Assembly (NCBI RefSeq): GCF_022965805.1
Contig: NW_027330879.1
Location: 1 to 64,000 of the forward strand
Reading direction: 5' to 3'
From: Primulina eburnea
Taxonomy: Eukaryota > Streptophyta > Magnoliopsida > Lamiales > Gesneriaceae
Length of the DNA: 64,000 nt
A model generated the notes under the pieces. The model saw only the letters and a program-made list of their open reading frames with translations. It had not been told where the DNA came from and did no database searches. Positions 32,912 through 46,785 of this stretch are shown piece after piece. The stretch's first letter is position 1, and the number at the start of each line of letters is the position of its first letter. Both the position numbers and the translations under genes were made by a program.

Positions 32912-35900
32912 TCAATGACTGTCATGGAGCCGAGTGACTCCAATTTGTGGCTCAATTGTGCCACCGATATAGTGCTTCAATATTTGAGCGTTCACAGTAA
33001 ATGTCCCTTCCTTGCCATCATGCAACACCACTGCACCCGATGGGAACACCTTGGCTATAGTGAATGGTCCTGACCACCTTGACTTTAGCTTGCCCGGAAA
33101 GAGTCGTAAGCGAGAATTGTATAACAACACCGCTTCACCCACTTTGAATTCCCTTCTTATAATGTGTTTATCATGGGCTCGTTTGGTGCGTTCCTTGTAA
33201 GATAGTGCAAGATCATAAGCTTTTCCTCGAAACTCATCTAACTGATTCAACTGCAGCAATCGTTTTTCACCTGCAAGAGCAAAATCAAAGTTTAGTGCTT
33301 TGGTCGCCCAATATGCTCTATGCTCTAATTCTACTGGTAGATGACATGCTTTACCAAAAAGCAACCTATATAGTGTAGTGCTTATAGGTGTTTTAAAAGC
33401 AGTACGATAAGCCCACAAAGCATCATCTAACCGAATGGACCAGTCCTTTCTATTCACATTAACCGTCTTCTCTAGAATCCTCTTAATTTCTCGATTGGAT
33501 ACTTCAACTTGTCCACTACTTTGGGGATGGTATGGAGTGGAAACCTTGTGGGTGACACCATATTTTCCCAACAGTTTATCAAAAATTTTGTTGCAAAAAT
33601 GGGTGCCACCATCACTAATGATTGCACGTGGTGCACCAAATCGATTAAAAATATGTTTCTTCAAAAATTTTAATACCACTTGTGCATCATTAGTGGCACA
33701 AGCCTCTGCCTCCACCCATTTAGATACATACTCCACTGCCACCAAAATAAATTTCTTTGCAAAAGACGCAGGAAAATGACCCATAAAATCAATCCCCCAC
33801 ACATCAAATATTTCACACTCAACAATGTTATTTAAAGGCATCTCATGACGGTTGGAAATATTACCTGTGCGTTGGCATCTATCACAATTGAGAACATACA
33901 AACGAGCATCTTTAAAAAGAGTTGGCCAATAGAAGCCACATTCAAGTACCTTAGATGCCGTCCGTATGGGTCCAAAGTGACCACCTACCTCACGGTCATG
34001 ACAATGGTTCAGAATTTGATTGGTTTCCTCCTCCGCCACACATCTTCTTATCATGGAATCTGCACAAATCTTAAACAAAAATGGTTCCTCCCAAAAATAA
34101 TATTTCACGTCTGAAAAGAATTTCTTTCTTTGGTGAAACAATAAATTAGGTGGAGGTGTGCCAGTGACAAGAAAATTTGCAAAATCGGCATACCAAGGGT
34201 ACGTATTTACCTCAAGCAATTGTTCATCAGGAAACCAGTCATCTATATCATCGTCAATGCCCTTAATTCTAACATGCTCAAGCCTAGACAGATGATCAGC
34301 AACTACATTTTCCACACCCTTTTTATCTCGAATCTCGAGATCAAATTCTTGCAATAATAAAATCCACCTAATTAACCTAGGTTTCGCATCTTTCTTAGCA
34401 AACAAGTATTTTAGGGCAGAATGATCTGTATACACAGTTACTTTAGACAGAACAAGGTATGAATGAAATTTGTCGAAAGCAAATACTATAGCAAGTAATT
34501 CCTTTTCAGTAGTAGCGTAATTCAATTGAGCATCATTTAAAGTCTTACTTGCATAGTAGATGGTATGAAATACCTTGTTCTTCCTTTGACCCAGCACCGC
34601 ACCAACAGCTGTATCACTAGCATCGCACATCACCTCAAACGGTAACTCCTAATCAGAGACAGTCAGAACAGGTGCTGTCACCAAGCTTCCCTTGAGTATC
34701 TCGAATGCATGCAGACAAGTAGAATCAAAATTAAATTCAGCATCTTTCATCAACAAAGAGGATAAAGGTTTAGCAATTTTAGAAAAATCTTTAATAAAAC
34801 GCCTATAAAAACCAGCATGCCCTAGGAAACTTCTAACTCCTTTTATTGATGAAGGTGGTGGTAGGTTTTTGATTACTTCCACCTTGGCCTTGTCGACCTC
34901 AATTCCATTCTCTGATACCTTGTGTCCTAACACAATGCCCTCTTGAACCATAAAATGACACTTCTCCCAATTTAACACCAAATTGCTCTCTTCACATCTA
35001 ATTAACACCAAGTTCAAATTCTCTAAACATTCATTAAATGAGGAGCCAAAAATAGAGAAATCATCCATAAAAATTTCAAGGAAATTTTCAATCATGTCAT
35101 GAAAGATAGCGGTCATGCATCTTTGAAATGTTGCAGGTGCATTGCATAAACCAAAGGGCATACGCCTAAACGCAAAAGTACCATAAGGGCAAGTGAAAGT
35201 AGTTTTCTCTTGGTCCTCAGGTGCAATTTTGATTTGATTGTATCCCGAATATCCATCTAAAAAGCAATAAAATTCATGACCTGCTAATCGTTCAATCATT
35301 TGGTTGATAAATGGCAATTGAAAGTGATCTTTACGGGTTGCATCATTCAATTTCCTATAATCTATGTACACACGCCAACCCGTAACAGTTCTAGTGGGAA
35401 TCAACTCGTTTTTTTCATTAGTAATAACAGTAATCCCACCCTTTTTAGGCACACATTGTACAGGACTTACTCACGCACTATCAGAGATAGGATAGATAAT
35501 ACCTGCATCCAGAAGTTTAATTGTTTCAGCTTTTACTACCTCTTGCATCTTTGGATTGAGTCTCCTTTGTGGTTGTGCCAGAGGTGAGTATTTATCTTCC
35601 ATCAGAATTTTGTGCATGCAGATCGAAGGACTTATCCCTTTTATGTCCGAAACCTTCCAAGCGAATGCTCCTTTATGCTCCTTAAGGACTCCCAAGAGCT
35701 TACTCTCCATATCATCTGTCAAAGAAGAGGAAATAATAACAGGCAATTTATTATTTTCTCCTAAATATACGTACTTGAGATGTGGAGGTAGTGGTTTGAG
35801 CTCCAAAGTAGGTGGCTCCTCTAGGCTTGACTTTTGAGGCATTAAATCTTTTCTGTCTCCCAATTCCTCTAGTCTAAGCCTCACTTGCTTTCTCCAAGGT

Positions 35901-38233
35901 TGAATGGCATTCAAGTGAGCTACCATCTCCATCTTTTCCTCGTCTAGCTCATCCTCCTGCTTTTCAGTAGTGAGAGTGGCCTCCAATGGTTCTTTCAATC
36001 CATCCTGCATAAAATCACAAACGAGAGAATCCAAGACATCAATACGAAAACAACTATCATTGTGCATTGTGTGCTTGAGAGTATTGAAGACATCAAAAAT
36101 AATTTCTTCTTCTCCAACTCTCAGTCTCAATTTCCCCTCTTCAACATCAATCAGTGCTTTCCCTGTAGCCAGAAACAGTCTACCTAGGATTAAAGGCATC
36201 TCTAAATCTTCCTCCACGTCAAGTACCACAAAATCTGCAGGAAAAATAAACTTATCCACTTTCACCAAAACATCTTCGATAATCCCACGTGGATACTTGA
36301 CAGATCTGTCAGCCAGCTGCAACGACATCCTAGTTGGCTTGGGTTCACCTAATCCCAGTCTCCTAAACACAGAAAAAGGCATCAGATTAATACTCGCACC
36401 AAGATCACATAGATCTTTATGAAAATTAATGTCACCAATAATGCAAAGTATAGAGAAACTCCCTGGATCTTTTTGCTTAGGAGTCATCTTGTTTTGAACT
36501 AAAGCGGAGCAATTTTCAGTCAAATTCACCGTCATATGATCTTCCAGCTTCCGCTTATTTGCTAAGATATCTTTCAAGAATTTTGCATAACTTGGCATAT
36601 TCAATAAAGCATCAGCAAAAAGAATGTTAATATGTAATTTTTTAAATATCTCAAGAAATTTACTAAATTGTGCATCTAATTTATCTTTCTTCATTGCTGC
36701 AGGAAAAGGTGGAGGGATAAAAATTTTATTCTGTGCAATAGGTGTAGATGTAGAGTTAGAAGACTTACCTCCTCGATTTTCCACCTCATCCTCACCGTGC
36801 TTGGTCTTTCCCTCATTAGACTCGAGTGCTTTTCCACTACGCAATTCCACAGCCTTCACGTGTTCTCTTGGGTTAGTTTCCGTGTTGCTTGGCAAAGCTC
36901 CTTGCTCTCTATTAGCAATCAACTTAGCCAATTGTCCAATTTGATTCTCTAACCCCTTTATGGATGCATCTTGGTTCTGAAATCTCGTCTCTGTTGCAGA
37001 AATAAATTTAGTCATCATTTGCTCTAAATTGGACTTCTCCTCCCGAGGTGGTTCTGGCTTGAATCCTTGGTGCATCCCATATGGTGGACCTCTTTGTTGG
37101 CGATTTTGGTTGTTTTGACCTCCCCATGAAAATTTTGGGTGATTCCTCCATCCCGGATTATATATGTTCGAATAAGGGTCATTTCTAGGACGGTTCTGGA
37201 ATCCCACTTGTTTTACCGGTGCTCCCTCAGGCACATAGAATGGATTGCCATCTTGGCAATCCTGCACGTCATGCTCACCCCCACACTTATCACAGAAAAT
37301 TTCTTGCAGACGCATAGCCGACCCACTCATGCTCATCCCATCAATCTTTCTATTCAAAGCCTCTAACTGTGCTGAAACCGCCGACAAATCATTAACTTGA
37401 TTAACTCCAGCACCTCGTCTCTGCCTATCAGACTGAGAATGATAGCTACTAGCAGCCATCTCCTCCAATAACTCATATCCTTCCTCAGCCGTTTTTCTCA
37501 GTAAGTTACCACAGGCAGCAGCATCTATCATAGTACGGTTAGGAGTAAGCAGACCGTAGTAGAAAGTTTGAACAACTAACCCAAGAGGCAGCTCATGGTG
37601 TGGACATCTCCTCAACAAGTCCTTGTAGCGCTCCCATGCCTCGTAAAGTGACTCTTGCTCATATTGAGCAAAAGTAGTAATGTCGGCTCTAAGCTTCATA
37701 GTTTTCGACGGAGGAAAGTACTTGATCAGGAATGCCTTTGCCATATCCTCCCATGTAGTAATAGACCCTACAGGCAAACAGTTTAACCACGACTTAGCTT
37801 TATCTCTCAGTGAAAATGGAAATAAACGCAAACGAACAGCATCATCAGACACGCCATTAAACTTAAAAGTATCACAAATTTCAAAAAAGTCAGCTATATG
37901 AGAATTAGGGTCGTCAAGTGCACTTCCCCCAAATTGTACAGTGTTCTGAATCATCTGAATGATAGCTGGCTTGATCTCAAACTGATTAGCTCGGATGACT
38001 GGTCTTACGATGCTTGGACGTGCTCCATCAAGAGACGGCTATGCATAATCCATCATCGGTATATGCCTTGGCTCCTCTCTGTGTTGATCGTCTTCCATTC
38101 TTTCCTTCGCTCTTTGCTGCTGTAGTCGACGTCTAGCTGTGCGTTCAATCTCGGGGTCAAAAGGCTCAAGCTTAAACTCGAGTGATCTTCGAATGCACCA
38201 CAAGAAAAATCTGCAACACAATGAGAGTATCAA
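32912..38233 (-). pseudogene. Athila gag-pol, one frame broken by three nonsense codons
   Basis: A continuous 1774-codon frame with stops at 38039-38041 (TAG, N-terminal gag), 35471-35473 (TGA, start of reverse transcriptase) and 34649-34651 (TAG, before RNase H). No frameshift was seen. Domains in order: gag (FFEICDTFKFNGVSDDAVRLRLFPFSL), zinc knuckle-like CDKCGGEHDVQDC, protease region (DLGASINLMPFSV; D-L-G replaces the usual D-S/T-G), reverse transcriptase with FMDDFSIFG catalytic residues, RNase H ([35 protein letters not shown]), and integrase with an HHCC finger (C..C at NCDRCQRT) and DDE residues in [20 protein letters not shown] and [14 protein letters not shown]. Two of the stops fall where the family has Trp. 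Confidence 0.92.
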
Positions 38234-38296
38234 ATAACAATAAAATAAATAATACTAAAGAATTTAAATGAAAAATAAAAAATTGTGAATCAACAG

Positions 38297-38314
38297 TCCC
38301 CGGCAACGGCGCCA
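38297..38314 (-). other. Primer binding site, Asp-tRNA type
   Basis: On the minus strand TGGCGCCGTTGCCGGGGA, the site typical of Athila elements, lies 6 bases from the 5' LTR. Confidence 0.88.
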
Positions 38315-38320
38315 AAAACT

Positions 38321-39657
38321 TGATCGAGCAAAACTTGCACAGTGAATAGTCCCAAAATTTATTTTATAAATGAAAGCTCAATTTAAATATCGCAAGTGTA
38401 CGATAGTCAAGTTATAATAAACGTAAGTGAATACGAGTATCGTTCCACAAGGACTGCGTTACACTATTTTTATTTTCAAGTAAAATTTCTTTAGCAACGA
38501 TAAAATGAGTTGATGATTAAACTAATGTAAATTAAACAACTAAAATAATTAAAATGCAAAGAAAACCTATTCAAGAAAGCAATGATTAATTTGGATTAAA
38601 TCAATTGAGAAATGAATTTTTTAGGAATTAGCAGTTCACCTACCACTCGTGTTTAAATAATTACACTCGACTTTTACTCGTGCATTCGACGGAATTCCCT
38701 TGTCTAATTAATATACTCTGTCGAGCTATATTAATACTAATCATAAACATGCAGTACTCAAGTGTCCTCAATTATTTAACAGTTCAAAATTGCATTACAT
38801 TCTATGGAATCCACTAGCTTTCATCCGGGTGAACTATCACTATCGACACGTACCCAATTCCGTATATCTACTAAAATTGTAAATTCGTGGTTTATACTAT
38901 TTGATCCTATTGTTAATTGTTCTATCGAAATCATCAAAAACATGAAATAATCAAAGGAAGTTAGCTAGGCTTCGATTGAAACAAGAAAGAACACTAGCAT
39001 AAACAAATCACTAATAAAAACGTCGAGAAATAATGTTAAACACCGAGTACGGGGTAGGATCCCCTCAAATCCCAACAAATATAGAGTTTAGTTACCGAAA
39101 TTCATGATAAAAACCAACAATCAATGTAAGAAATAAAATGCTGAATAATGAAAATACTAAAGATGACGATGGATGACGGCCACGACGCGTGGAAATCTCG
39201 AGGTCTTCGAAATCTCCTTTTTCTAGCCTCTCCTCCAAGAAAAGTGATGAAAGATATGATAAAGTCCCCCAAAAGGATCGCTGATCTCGTGTATTAGGTT
39301 TAGGTGTAGGATAGAGTCCATAAAAAGTTGGAAACAAATCTTCCTGAATCTCGCTTCTCGCTATGGCGGTATACTTTGACCGCCCTAGCGAGAGGTCCTC
39401 GCATAAACTTCCTCGAGCATGTCCCTGGTTTCGCTGGGGCGGTCACTTTTGATCGCCCTAGCGAATCCTCTTCGATATTTTGACAAATTTTCTCCCACTT
39501 TTTGGTTCAATTCCTACAAAATAACCACAAAATACACGAGATCAATCACATGCTAAATAATGCTAAAAAAATGCAAAATTAAACTAAAACAAACTAATAT
39601 GATGCATGAATGCGACTCAAAACCAACACTAAAAACACGTAAAAACGAGTCCTATCA
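38321..39657 (-). repeat. 5' LTR of the Athila-like element (1337 bp)
   Basis: TGATCGAGC...CCTATCA. Palindromic modules lie at about 39357-39392 and 39432-39466; one module fewer than the other LTR. Confidence 0.92.
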
Positions 39658-39662
39658 GGGTC

Positions 39663-41597
39663 TTAGTGCGGCTGGTCGCTAGGGAAGAGCCCATGATCGC
39701 ATGGACTCTTCCCAAGCAAATAAGGTGCAGTCGGAGGGTTCAGGTGTGGGCAGCGTGGTCTAGGCTAGGTCTCAGGGTGGTCTAGGGTTAGTCCAGAGGG
39801 TTCGGACATGGGAGACGGCTTGGGCGAGGAGTCTTAGGAAAGGGAAAAGAGTCATATGCTTGTAGGGAACTCGCGCGGCTCGGGTGGCTGACAGGGGGCT
39901 GTTTTGTGGGTTAGAATAACTCTTGAGGGCTATAAGGGTCCATGGGAGATCTGGTCAGGGGTTGGCTCAAGGTGGCTCGGGCGTGGCTGGATGAAACCGA
40001 GAGTTGGCTCGAGTGGAAAGGGCAAGGGTTCGATTTTTAGAGTTAAAAGGTTAGGGCTGGAACTGTGGGTCCACAGGGGTGGCTCATGGCTCACAAGAGT
40101 ATTTTAGGTAATAAAAAATCTATGTTTAAAATTTGAAAATTTAATATTAAAGTTTGAATTAATCCGGGATTTAAAACGCTCTATAAATTAATAATTATGA
40201 AATAAATGGAAAGCCTTGAATTTAAACTAAATAAAATTATAAGAAATTTGATTTAAGCTTAAATAATTATTTAAGATGATCTAGAGTCAACGAAAGTAAG
40301 AAAAAGTCAAAATCGAGGATCCATAAGACCCTTTATCCCTCTTAAAGCCTTATTCTTACTATCTATTCAAAGTATATTCTCAACCGGCGAAGCTAGAATC
40401 GGTATACGAATAAGCTCTTTGTCAAATAGGTTATTTTCAAATAGGAGGGTAGCTGTTTCCGGTATGGAGCCGACCGTCGATCGAGTATAGCTTATCTTCC
40501 CTTCATTTGGTGCTAAGGAAGACGACTGATCCCCAGCCATATTCAGTCCTCCGAGAGATTTTATGTCTATGGATAAAACGATAATTTTACACCTGAAAAA
40601 TAGTAAACGTTCTGACAGTTCCCTGAATGCTGTAAATAATGATAATATTCTTATTTTAAATGTTTACGGGATTTTAAGATAAAATGATAATGCTAAAACA
40701 AAATGTTGCATATTTGGTTTAAAAGAAAAATGATTATTATATGCTTGAATTTTTATAAGTGACGAAATTACGAAAAGTTGAAGGAGGGAAAGTAATCGTG
40801 ACTAATACGATGATACGATGATTATGATGACATGTAAGGTCATGGCTTAGTTGACGGGTGAGAGTGTCGTTGATGTCCCCGCCGCCCAATACTATTGTTA
40901 CACGTAGATGGATCCATCGACCTTTAGCTTGATACGAAAAGTCATAATTAATTATCTGAGTTCAATAAAAGGAAAATATATACGTATGATAAAAAGGAAA
41001 ACATATAAGATTAAAAAAAGGAAAATGATATAATGAAAGGAAATTTTTTTTTAAGTTTATGCACGTTCATGAAAAGCTATTCTAAGTAAAAGTATTTTCA
41101 CTGTTGCATGTGGATGTATATATATTACTTGTTATCATGGTTGAGGTTTGCTGACTCAATAGAATTACTAGGTGTGATCGATGCAGGTGAGTATGATGTT
41201 TATGTTATTGGAGGACTTGATGGTTGATCTAGCTGGGTTGAAGGTGCACACAACCCGATGATCATCGCTAGTTTTTCTGCACTTATGTTTATGACTTATG
41301 CTAATGATTTAAGTTACTTTAAGATTTTATTGCTTATGATGCTTTTGAGAGGACGTTAGAGTTAAGTTTATTTTTGAAAATGTTAAAGTTAGGTTGACGA
41401 TTTACGATTTTATGTCTCGAATTACTTTCCTTTGGATTTTCAAATAATAGTTGGTTTGTTTGTTTTGAAATGGTGAAAAAGTATTTTAAAATATCTTTAT
41501 ATATATGTTTGTGTGTTCGGCCGAATAGATAGATAAGAAAAGAAAAAGAAAAAAATTTCTAGTATATTTTAAAGAAAAACGAGTAGTAGACGTTTCA
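39663..41597 (+). repeat. Right part of the gypsy-type LTR split by Athila
   Basis: Continues the LTR interrupted at 28397. 40080-40320 aligns with 52330-52560 (TTAAGCTTAAATAATTATTT, AGTCAACRAAAGTRAGAAAAAGTCAAAATCGAG). It ends CGAGTAGTAGACGTTTCA at 41597, a typical LTR end. G-rich TGGTCTAGG and GGCTCG motifs fill 39700-40080. No internal domain of this family is adjacent, so it is probably a solo LTR. No gene is present. Confidence 0.65.
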
Positions 41598-42100
41598 GCT
41601 TCGGCTGCCTATTAATGGTAGCTTTTGGCCTTTCGTAAGGATGCTATTAGCTTGAATAAATAGAGGATGTGCCAAGCTTGAAAACACACCAGAGAGCAAT
41701 TACATTTTCCTCGTTCCTGCATTCTACCTCCTGCTTGCTCCCTGTGCAAACTGCTTGTATTCCTGCATGTTCCGCTCATAAAGTTCATGTACTATTTCAT
41801 TCGCCAATGTGATGATTTTTGCAACATCACTACAGGTTTGTCCATTGTATCATGGGAAATAGTCGTCCGGTTAAATCCTCGAAGCACATATATGAGGGGA
41901 CAAATATGTTTTAAGGAAACTGTATTTGTTACATGCATCGGTTTGGTTTTGTTCTTACATACAAGATACTCATACTTTCAACATTATACTTACTCCGTTT
42001 ATTGCCTTGCCTTTACATTCATGTTTCTATACCTCTGTAATTAGAAATTTCGCTAACAATTTTAAAACATATTTAATCATTATGTGGTTTTTTTCCAAAT

Positions 42101-42582
42101 ATGGCTACTGAAACTAACGTGCAAAGGGAAATTGGTCATGTTTTCCCTACTATGACGCCTCAAGTCGTCCCTCATGTTACCTCACGTGCTACTGTGATTG
42201 TTGTGTCAGCCAATCACGGTGAAAAACTCGAGAAGTTCATTGGTGTGGACTTCAAGAGATGGCAGCAGAAAATGCTATTTTATTTGACGACATTGAACCT
42301 GGCCAGATTCCTATGCTGAATGTACTGGCCGATTCACTCTACAATGTATTTTGCGAAAATAAAACAGCTAAAGAGCTACGGGAATCCTTTGACAGAAAGT
42401 ACAAAATCGAGGATGTCAGGGCCAAGATGTTTCTTGTAAGATGTTTTTTGGATTTTAAAATGGTGGATTCTAAGCCGGTTATCGGTCAGGTTCAAGAAAT
42501 CCAAGTGATTCTTTACGAGATTCACGCTGAGAGGATGACTTTGAGCGAATCTTTCCAAGTGACTGCTATTGTTGAGAAGCTA
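42101..42582 (+). pseudogene. Copia gag, 5' part (frameshifted)
   Basis: Begins MATETNVQREIGHVF; the conserved KRWQQKMLFYLTTLN is followed by a frameshift near 42300. Gag continues as LADSLYNVFCENKTAKELRESFDRKY and FLDFKMVDSKPVIGQVQEIQVILYEIH. It breaks after EKL, where a solo LTR is inserted, and resumes at 45848 with PPDWNDFKNYLKHK. Confidence 0.85.
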
Positions 42583-45500
42583 TGTGAGACCCCAGAATAG
42601 TATTGATGGCATTTTTGTATATAAGTTGAAAAATATTCAATTTATTTTGATAGCATTTTCGTAAATAAATGGAAAAATAATGATTAATTTTAAGGTAAAA
42701 TGGTAATTATGTTATGATTTTTAGCATAATTGTCAGAGTATAAGTCCAAATGATTTGAAATTTGGATGTAACGTAGAAAACTCAAAGATATAGAAGTTTC
42801 ATGTTTTGAGTTTTGAAAAATTTGATCGTTTGATTGGTCCAAAAGAATATACCAGCGTTAAAATATTAAATAGTATATATTATATTATATTATTTTATTA
42901 ATATAATATTAAAAAAAAACTAAAAAAAAGAAGATAAAGATAAGTTTGAAAACTTACGTAAATGAACATTTCATTCACAGTAAGCTTCAACAGAAATGTG
43001 CGAAGCGGCACATACAGATTTTTGATTTTCTTTTCAGTCTTACGACTTATCGGTTTATTCAATCGAAGAACCGACTTCAGTTCTGGGATCGTTGACACGA
43101 GGTCTTCGATTTGAGGTATAAATTTTGTAGTTTTGGTGATGTTTGATATTCCTCGATTTTTGAAATATATCATGTTGGAACTTCTCAAGTTCGCAATCTT
43201 GATTTTGATGATAACGAAACTTGTTAATTATGTTACTAATTATCTACCTTAGTTATGCAGCATCTAGGATCACTCGCGAGATGTTTACTTCGTAAAACTG
43301 AAGACTCAACTGATCGCACAAAATGAGTCAGTCTAACTGGCTACGTCATTTGAGCAGTACAGCTGATTGACCAGTTGATAGGTGATTCAACAGGAAAACC
43401 TCAGAAGCCTGGCCAGCCGAAGGAGTGTTCAACTGATGAAGAAACCCAGCTGTTCAGTCCAACTGAACGAGTGTGGAATCATTTCAATTGACGAGTCAAC
43501 TGATATCACTAGCCCAACTGAAAGATCAGTTCAAACTGATCAGTTTGAAGTATCAGTTAAAATCTTTTAGTTATAGATGAAGATAAACTCTTTCAAGTGG
43601 ATTCCAGCTGTGCGAGAAGGTACAAAGCCATTATCCAGTCAAAGGACAATAATGGACGTTACATCAGAGCATTAAAGATAAAAACGCTTCAGAGGGACAG
43701 TGAAAAAGACGAGACACATATTCCAAGAAGCCGATTCAAATACAACAGATACAATAAATGAGTCTCACTGTACGAACAGCTTCCTCCACCTATATAAAGA
43801 GAAGATCGGTAAAGACTCAGAGTAGAGGAGAGTACATATACAATACTAGAGAGAAAATGGCACGTCCAGTTGATTATCAGCTTTCAGAAGCACTCAAGCC
43901 CAAAGGGAACTCTTCATAGTTGTATCAGCTTAGTTTAGAAGCCACTTTCCCTCAGTGTGTGAGATCATTCTTGTTCAGTTCTCACACACATACTTACTCT
44001 CAAAACCACCCAAAAGAGTCTTGCACAAAGACGTTAAACTTGTGTATGTAGTCTTTCTCACATAGACGTAAAACAAGTGTTGACTGGAATTTGCTGTTTT
44101 CAGTCGTAGCTAGGAGTTCGGTTTAGGCAGTAGATAAGTCCTAGCTGAGTGGGCTTGTACACGTAGTTGTATAAATCAAAGTCTTCTAGTGTATCCTATC
44201 CGTGGAGATAGAAGGGGTGAGGTAGGAGCAGTTGAAGTCTCCGAAAATCCATAAACATATCTTGTGTATTTAACTGATTATCTATCGCTTTAAAATTGTT
44301 TTGATTAGTTAGAGTGTTCGTGTGTTCAGTTGTTACTATAACTGAAATACAAGAATGTAAAAATTAATATGTGTTCTTTCAGTTAGTCAGTTTACACAAG
44401 CTAAAATATTTTCTAACATTTCAGTTTTCTTTACGAAGGATTACTTCGAGTTTCTTCCGCTTGGTTTAAAACCAAATTCGATTTAATTTATCGGTGTTAA
44501 TATTCTTAGAACACGAGCTATTGAAGCTCATTGAAGGTTGTTGTGTGCGAAATGCCTTCGAAGGCGCTAACACACACGATCCATCATATCCGATAAATTA
44601 TTAAATCATACAGAAATTGAAAATTGTTGAATAGTGTATGATTTTAACGAAGAAGAGATGATTATAGTGATGTTATTTTGAATTATTCACAAGTTAGTAT
44701 AATTAGGGAATTTTAATCATTGGATTGAGATTGAAGAATTATTTGTCAGTTGTTATTAATTTGATAAATATATGTGGTAGAATAACCGACAAGAAACTAA
44801 GTTTTGAAGTCGGAATTGAATTATGTTATGATTTTGATTTGTTATGAATTTTCAAAGTTTCAAAAGATATTTGAAACTTATATTGTTGATTTAAATGAAT
44901 TAATTGATTGAAATGGATATGTTATTGATGTAGATAGATTATTATACTGCAATCTTCAAGCTACATCAATTGAAAACTAAGAATTGATGTATGTTGCGAT
45001 CGGGTAACATACGACATGTATATGTATCATATGATATATGTTGGATTGATTTGATTGATTGGAATGAGAATATCTGTCTATATGCCTTATTTATTGATTT
45101 GATGTGGCATACATGGCATACACGTTGAGCTATGATCTTTGGATACCTTGATATGATTGGATTTGATTATGGGGTTTGTGAATACGATGCTATGTTTGGC
45201 ATTATGTGGCCCTTAAAACATAGTCATTAGTGGCCCCGATGATTGATTGAGATTTGAGATTTGATGGTGCTTTGTTGACGCTATCATACGAGTATCCCTG
45301 ATTGAGGCCGGTGTGCCAGCTCGAGCATTGATTTGATAGCGATTCGATTGATTCTGACATGTGCTCAGTGGATGGGCATTTGACCTGATACCTCCACGAC
45401 ATACATGCATTGCATATCATATATCATTGTTTAGATATATGTGGTATATATTGTGGTTGCTTCAGACTGAGCTTTTCTCACCCCAGATGGGGCTGTTGTT

Positions 45501-45842
45501 GTCTTTGTATGTTGACATGACAGGTACTGCAGATTATCAGGAGACCGGAGATGGTGCTTCTGGAGGGAGTTATGGTTGATTTGAGGTTTCGTGGTCTATC
45601 CCAGTATATATGTATATGAATCTATATACCAGGGCATGTCTCGAGGATATGAGTTGATTGTATATAGTTGGTTTTGTTTATGTGTGCGCATATTTTATGG
45701 TGTGAGATGAAATACTATTTTTAGTATTCAAAGAATAGAGTTTGGGCTCATTGTAAAGAAAATTTAAACTCGTTTTTCGCTGTAATTAATTAACCCTAAT
45801 CTGATTGTGTTTTAATAACGATTAGGAATTAAAAGTTCCACA
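42583..45842 (+). mobile_element. Solo LTR inserted in the copia gag, itself hosting another LTR
   Basis: Starts TGTGAGACCCC and ends AGTTCCACA. Flanks are AGCTA (42578-42582) and AGATA (45843-45847), a 5-bp duplication with one substitution, and gag reads straight across the join. Net length without the inner insertion is about 1.8 kb. No internal domains are present, so it is a solo LTR. The strand is uncertain. Confidence 0.75.
43173..44586. mobile_element. Solo LTR (SIRE-like copia) nested in the previous solo LTR
   Basis: 1414 bp starting TGTTGGAACTTCTCAAG and ending CACACGATCCATCA, flanked by TATCA and TATCC (4 of 5 match). It has many CAACTGA/TCAGTTGA-type motifs (43290-43560), which I associate with SIRE-type LTRs, and CTATATAAAGAG at about 43790, a likely TATA box for its own transcript. 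Confidence 0.7.
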
Positions 45843-46785
45843 AGATACCACCAGATTGGAATGATTTCAAAAACTATTTGAAACACAAGCATAAGAAGAT
45901 TAATGTTAAAGAACTCGTTGTTCGACTACACATAAGACAACAAAAGTTCTAAAAGGCATTGTTTTCTCCAGTTGCTGCAAGGTAAATGCTGTCAAGTATG
46001 GTCAAAGCTCGAAAAAGAGAACCTTTTCATCTTCTAGCAAAAAATTCAACGTCATATCCAAAGGAGGCATTTTAAAGAAGAAGTTTTCTGGAAAAAGCTA
46101 CAACTGTGATAGTATGGGTCACAAGGCCTCTGAGTGTAAGAAGTCGAAGAGAAACTGAGAGGCGAATGTCGTAGAGAACATTTCTCACGATGTTTTGAAC
46201 ATGAATCTCTGTGCTGTAATATTAGAAATTAATCTGGTGGGTGGGTTCAAACCCAAGGGAGTGGTGGATCAACACTAGTTCCACTCGCTTGTTTGCTCGG
46301 ACAAGGATATGTTTGGAAATCCCGAGGAATCTGAGAATGGGGAAAAAATATTAACCGGAAATTCCACTACTTCTGAGGGTCAATGAAAAGTTGTTTTGAA
46401 GATAACATCTGAAAAAACATGACTCTGAACAATGTATTGTATGTACCAGACATCCATAAGAACTTTGTGTCCAGGTCGCTCTTAACAGGCATGGTTTTTG
46501 CATTGTGTTTGATTTAGATAAAGTTATCTTGTCTAAAAGTGGAATGTTTGTTGGCAAAAATTATGTTTGTAATGGCTATTAAGCATGTAATTAATAAAGT
46601 TAATATTTTTACTTGCTCGAGTCTTCTTTTTTGTGGCATGGTAGACTTGGACACATTAGTTATGATACCATTCGTGGAATAATTAACATGAAAATCATTC
46701 ATGCCTTCCAAATTGATAAATGACACAAAAGTGAAACTTGTGTGGAGGCAAAACTAACAAGATAATTTTTTTGAACAACTGAAAG

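Larger units (their letters stand above)
28398..39657 (-). mobile_element. Full-length Athila-like Ty3/gypsy retrotransposon
   Basis: About 11.3 kb, flanked by the target duplication GGGTC. The LTRs start TGATCGAGC and end CCTATCA. The primer site matches Asp-tRNA, as in Athila elements. Minus-strand order: 5' LTR (38321-39657), primer site, gag-protease-RT-RNase H-integrase in one frame (38233-32912, with three stop codons), a long spacer with GC-rich palindromes, an env-position ORF (32290-31277), a 1.5-kb 3' non-coding region, a purine tract, and the 3' LTR (28398-29785). The LTRs differ by scattered substitutions and a ~50-bp indel, so it is older than the young copia element. Confidence 0.93.

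Noticed and set aside
35556..36944. Several plus-strand frames of 90-150 codons within Athila gag-pol
   Set aside because: Antisense shadows of the gag-pol frame, without domains of their own.
39904..40107. 67-codon Trp/Gly-rich frame
   Set aside because: Lies in the G-rich part of a gypsy-type LTR; a composition effect.
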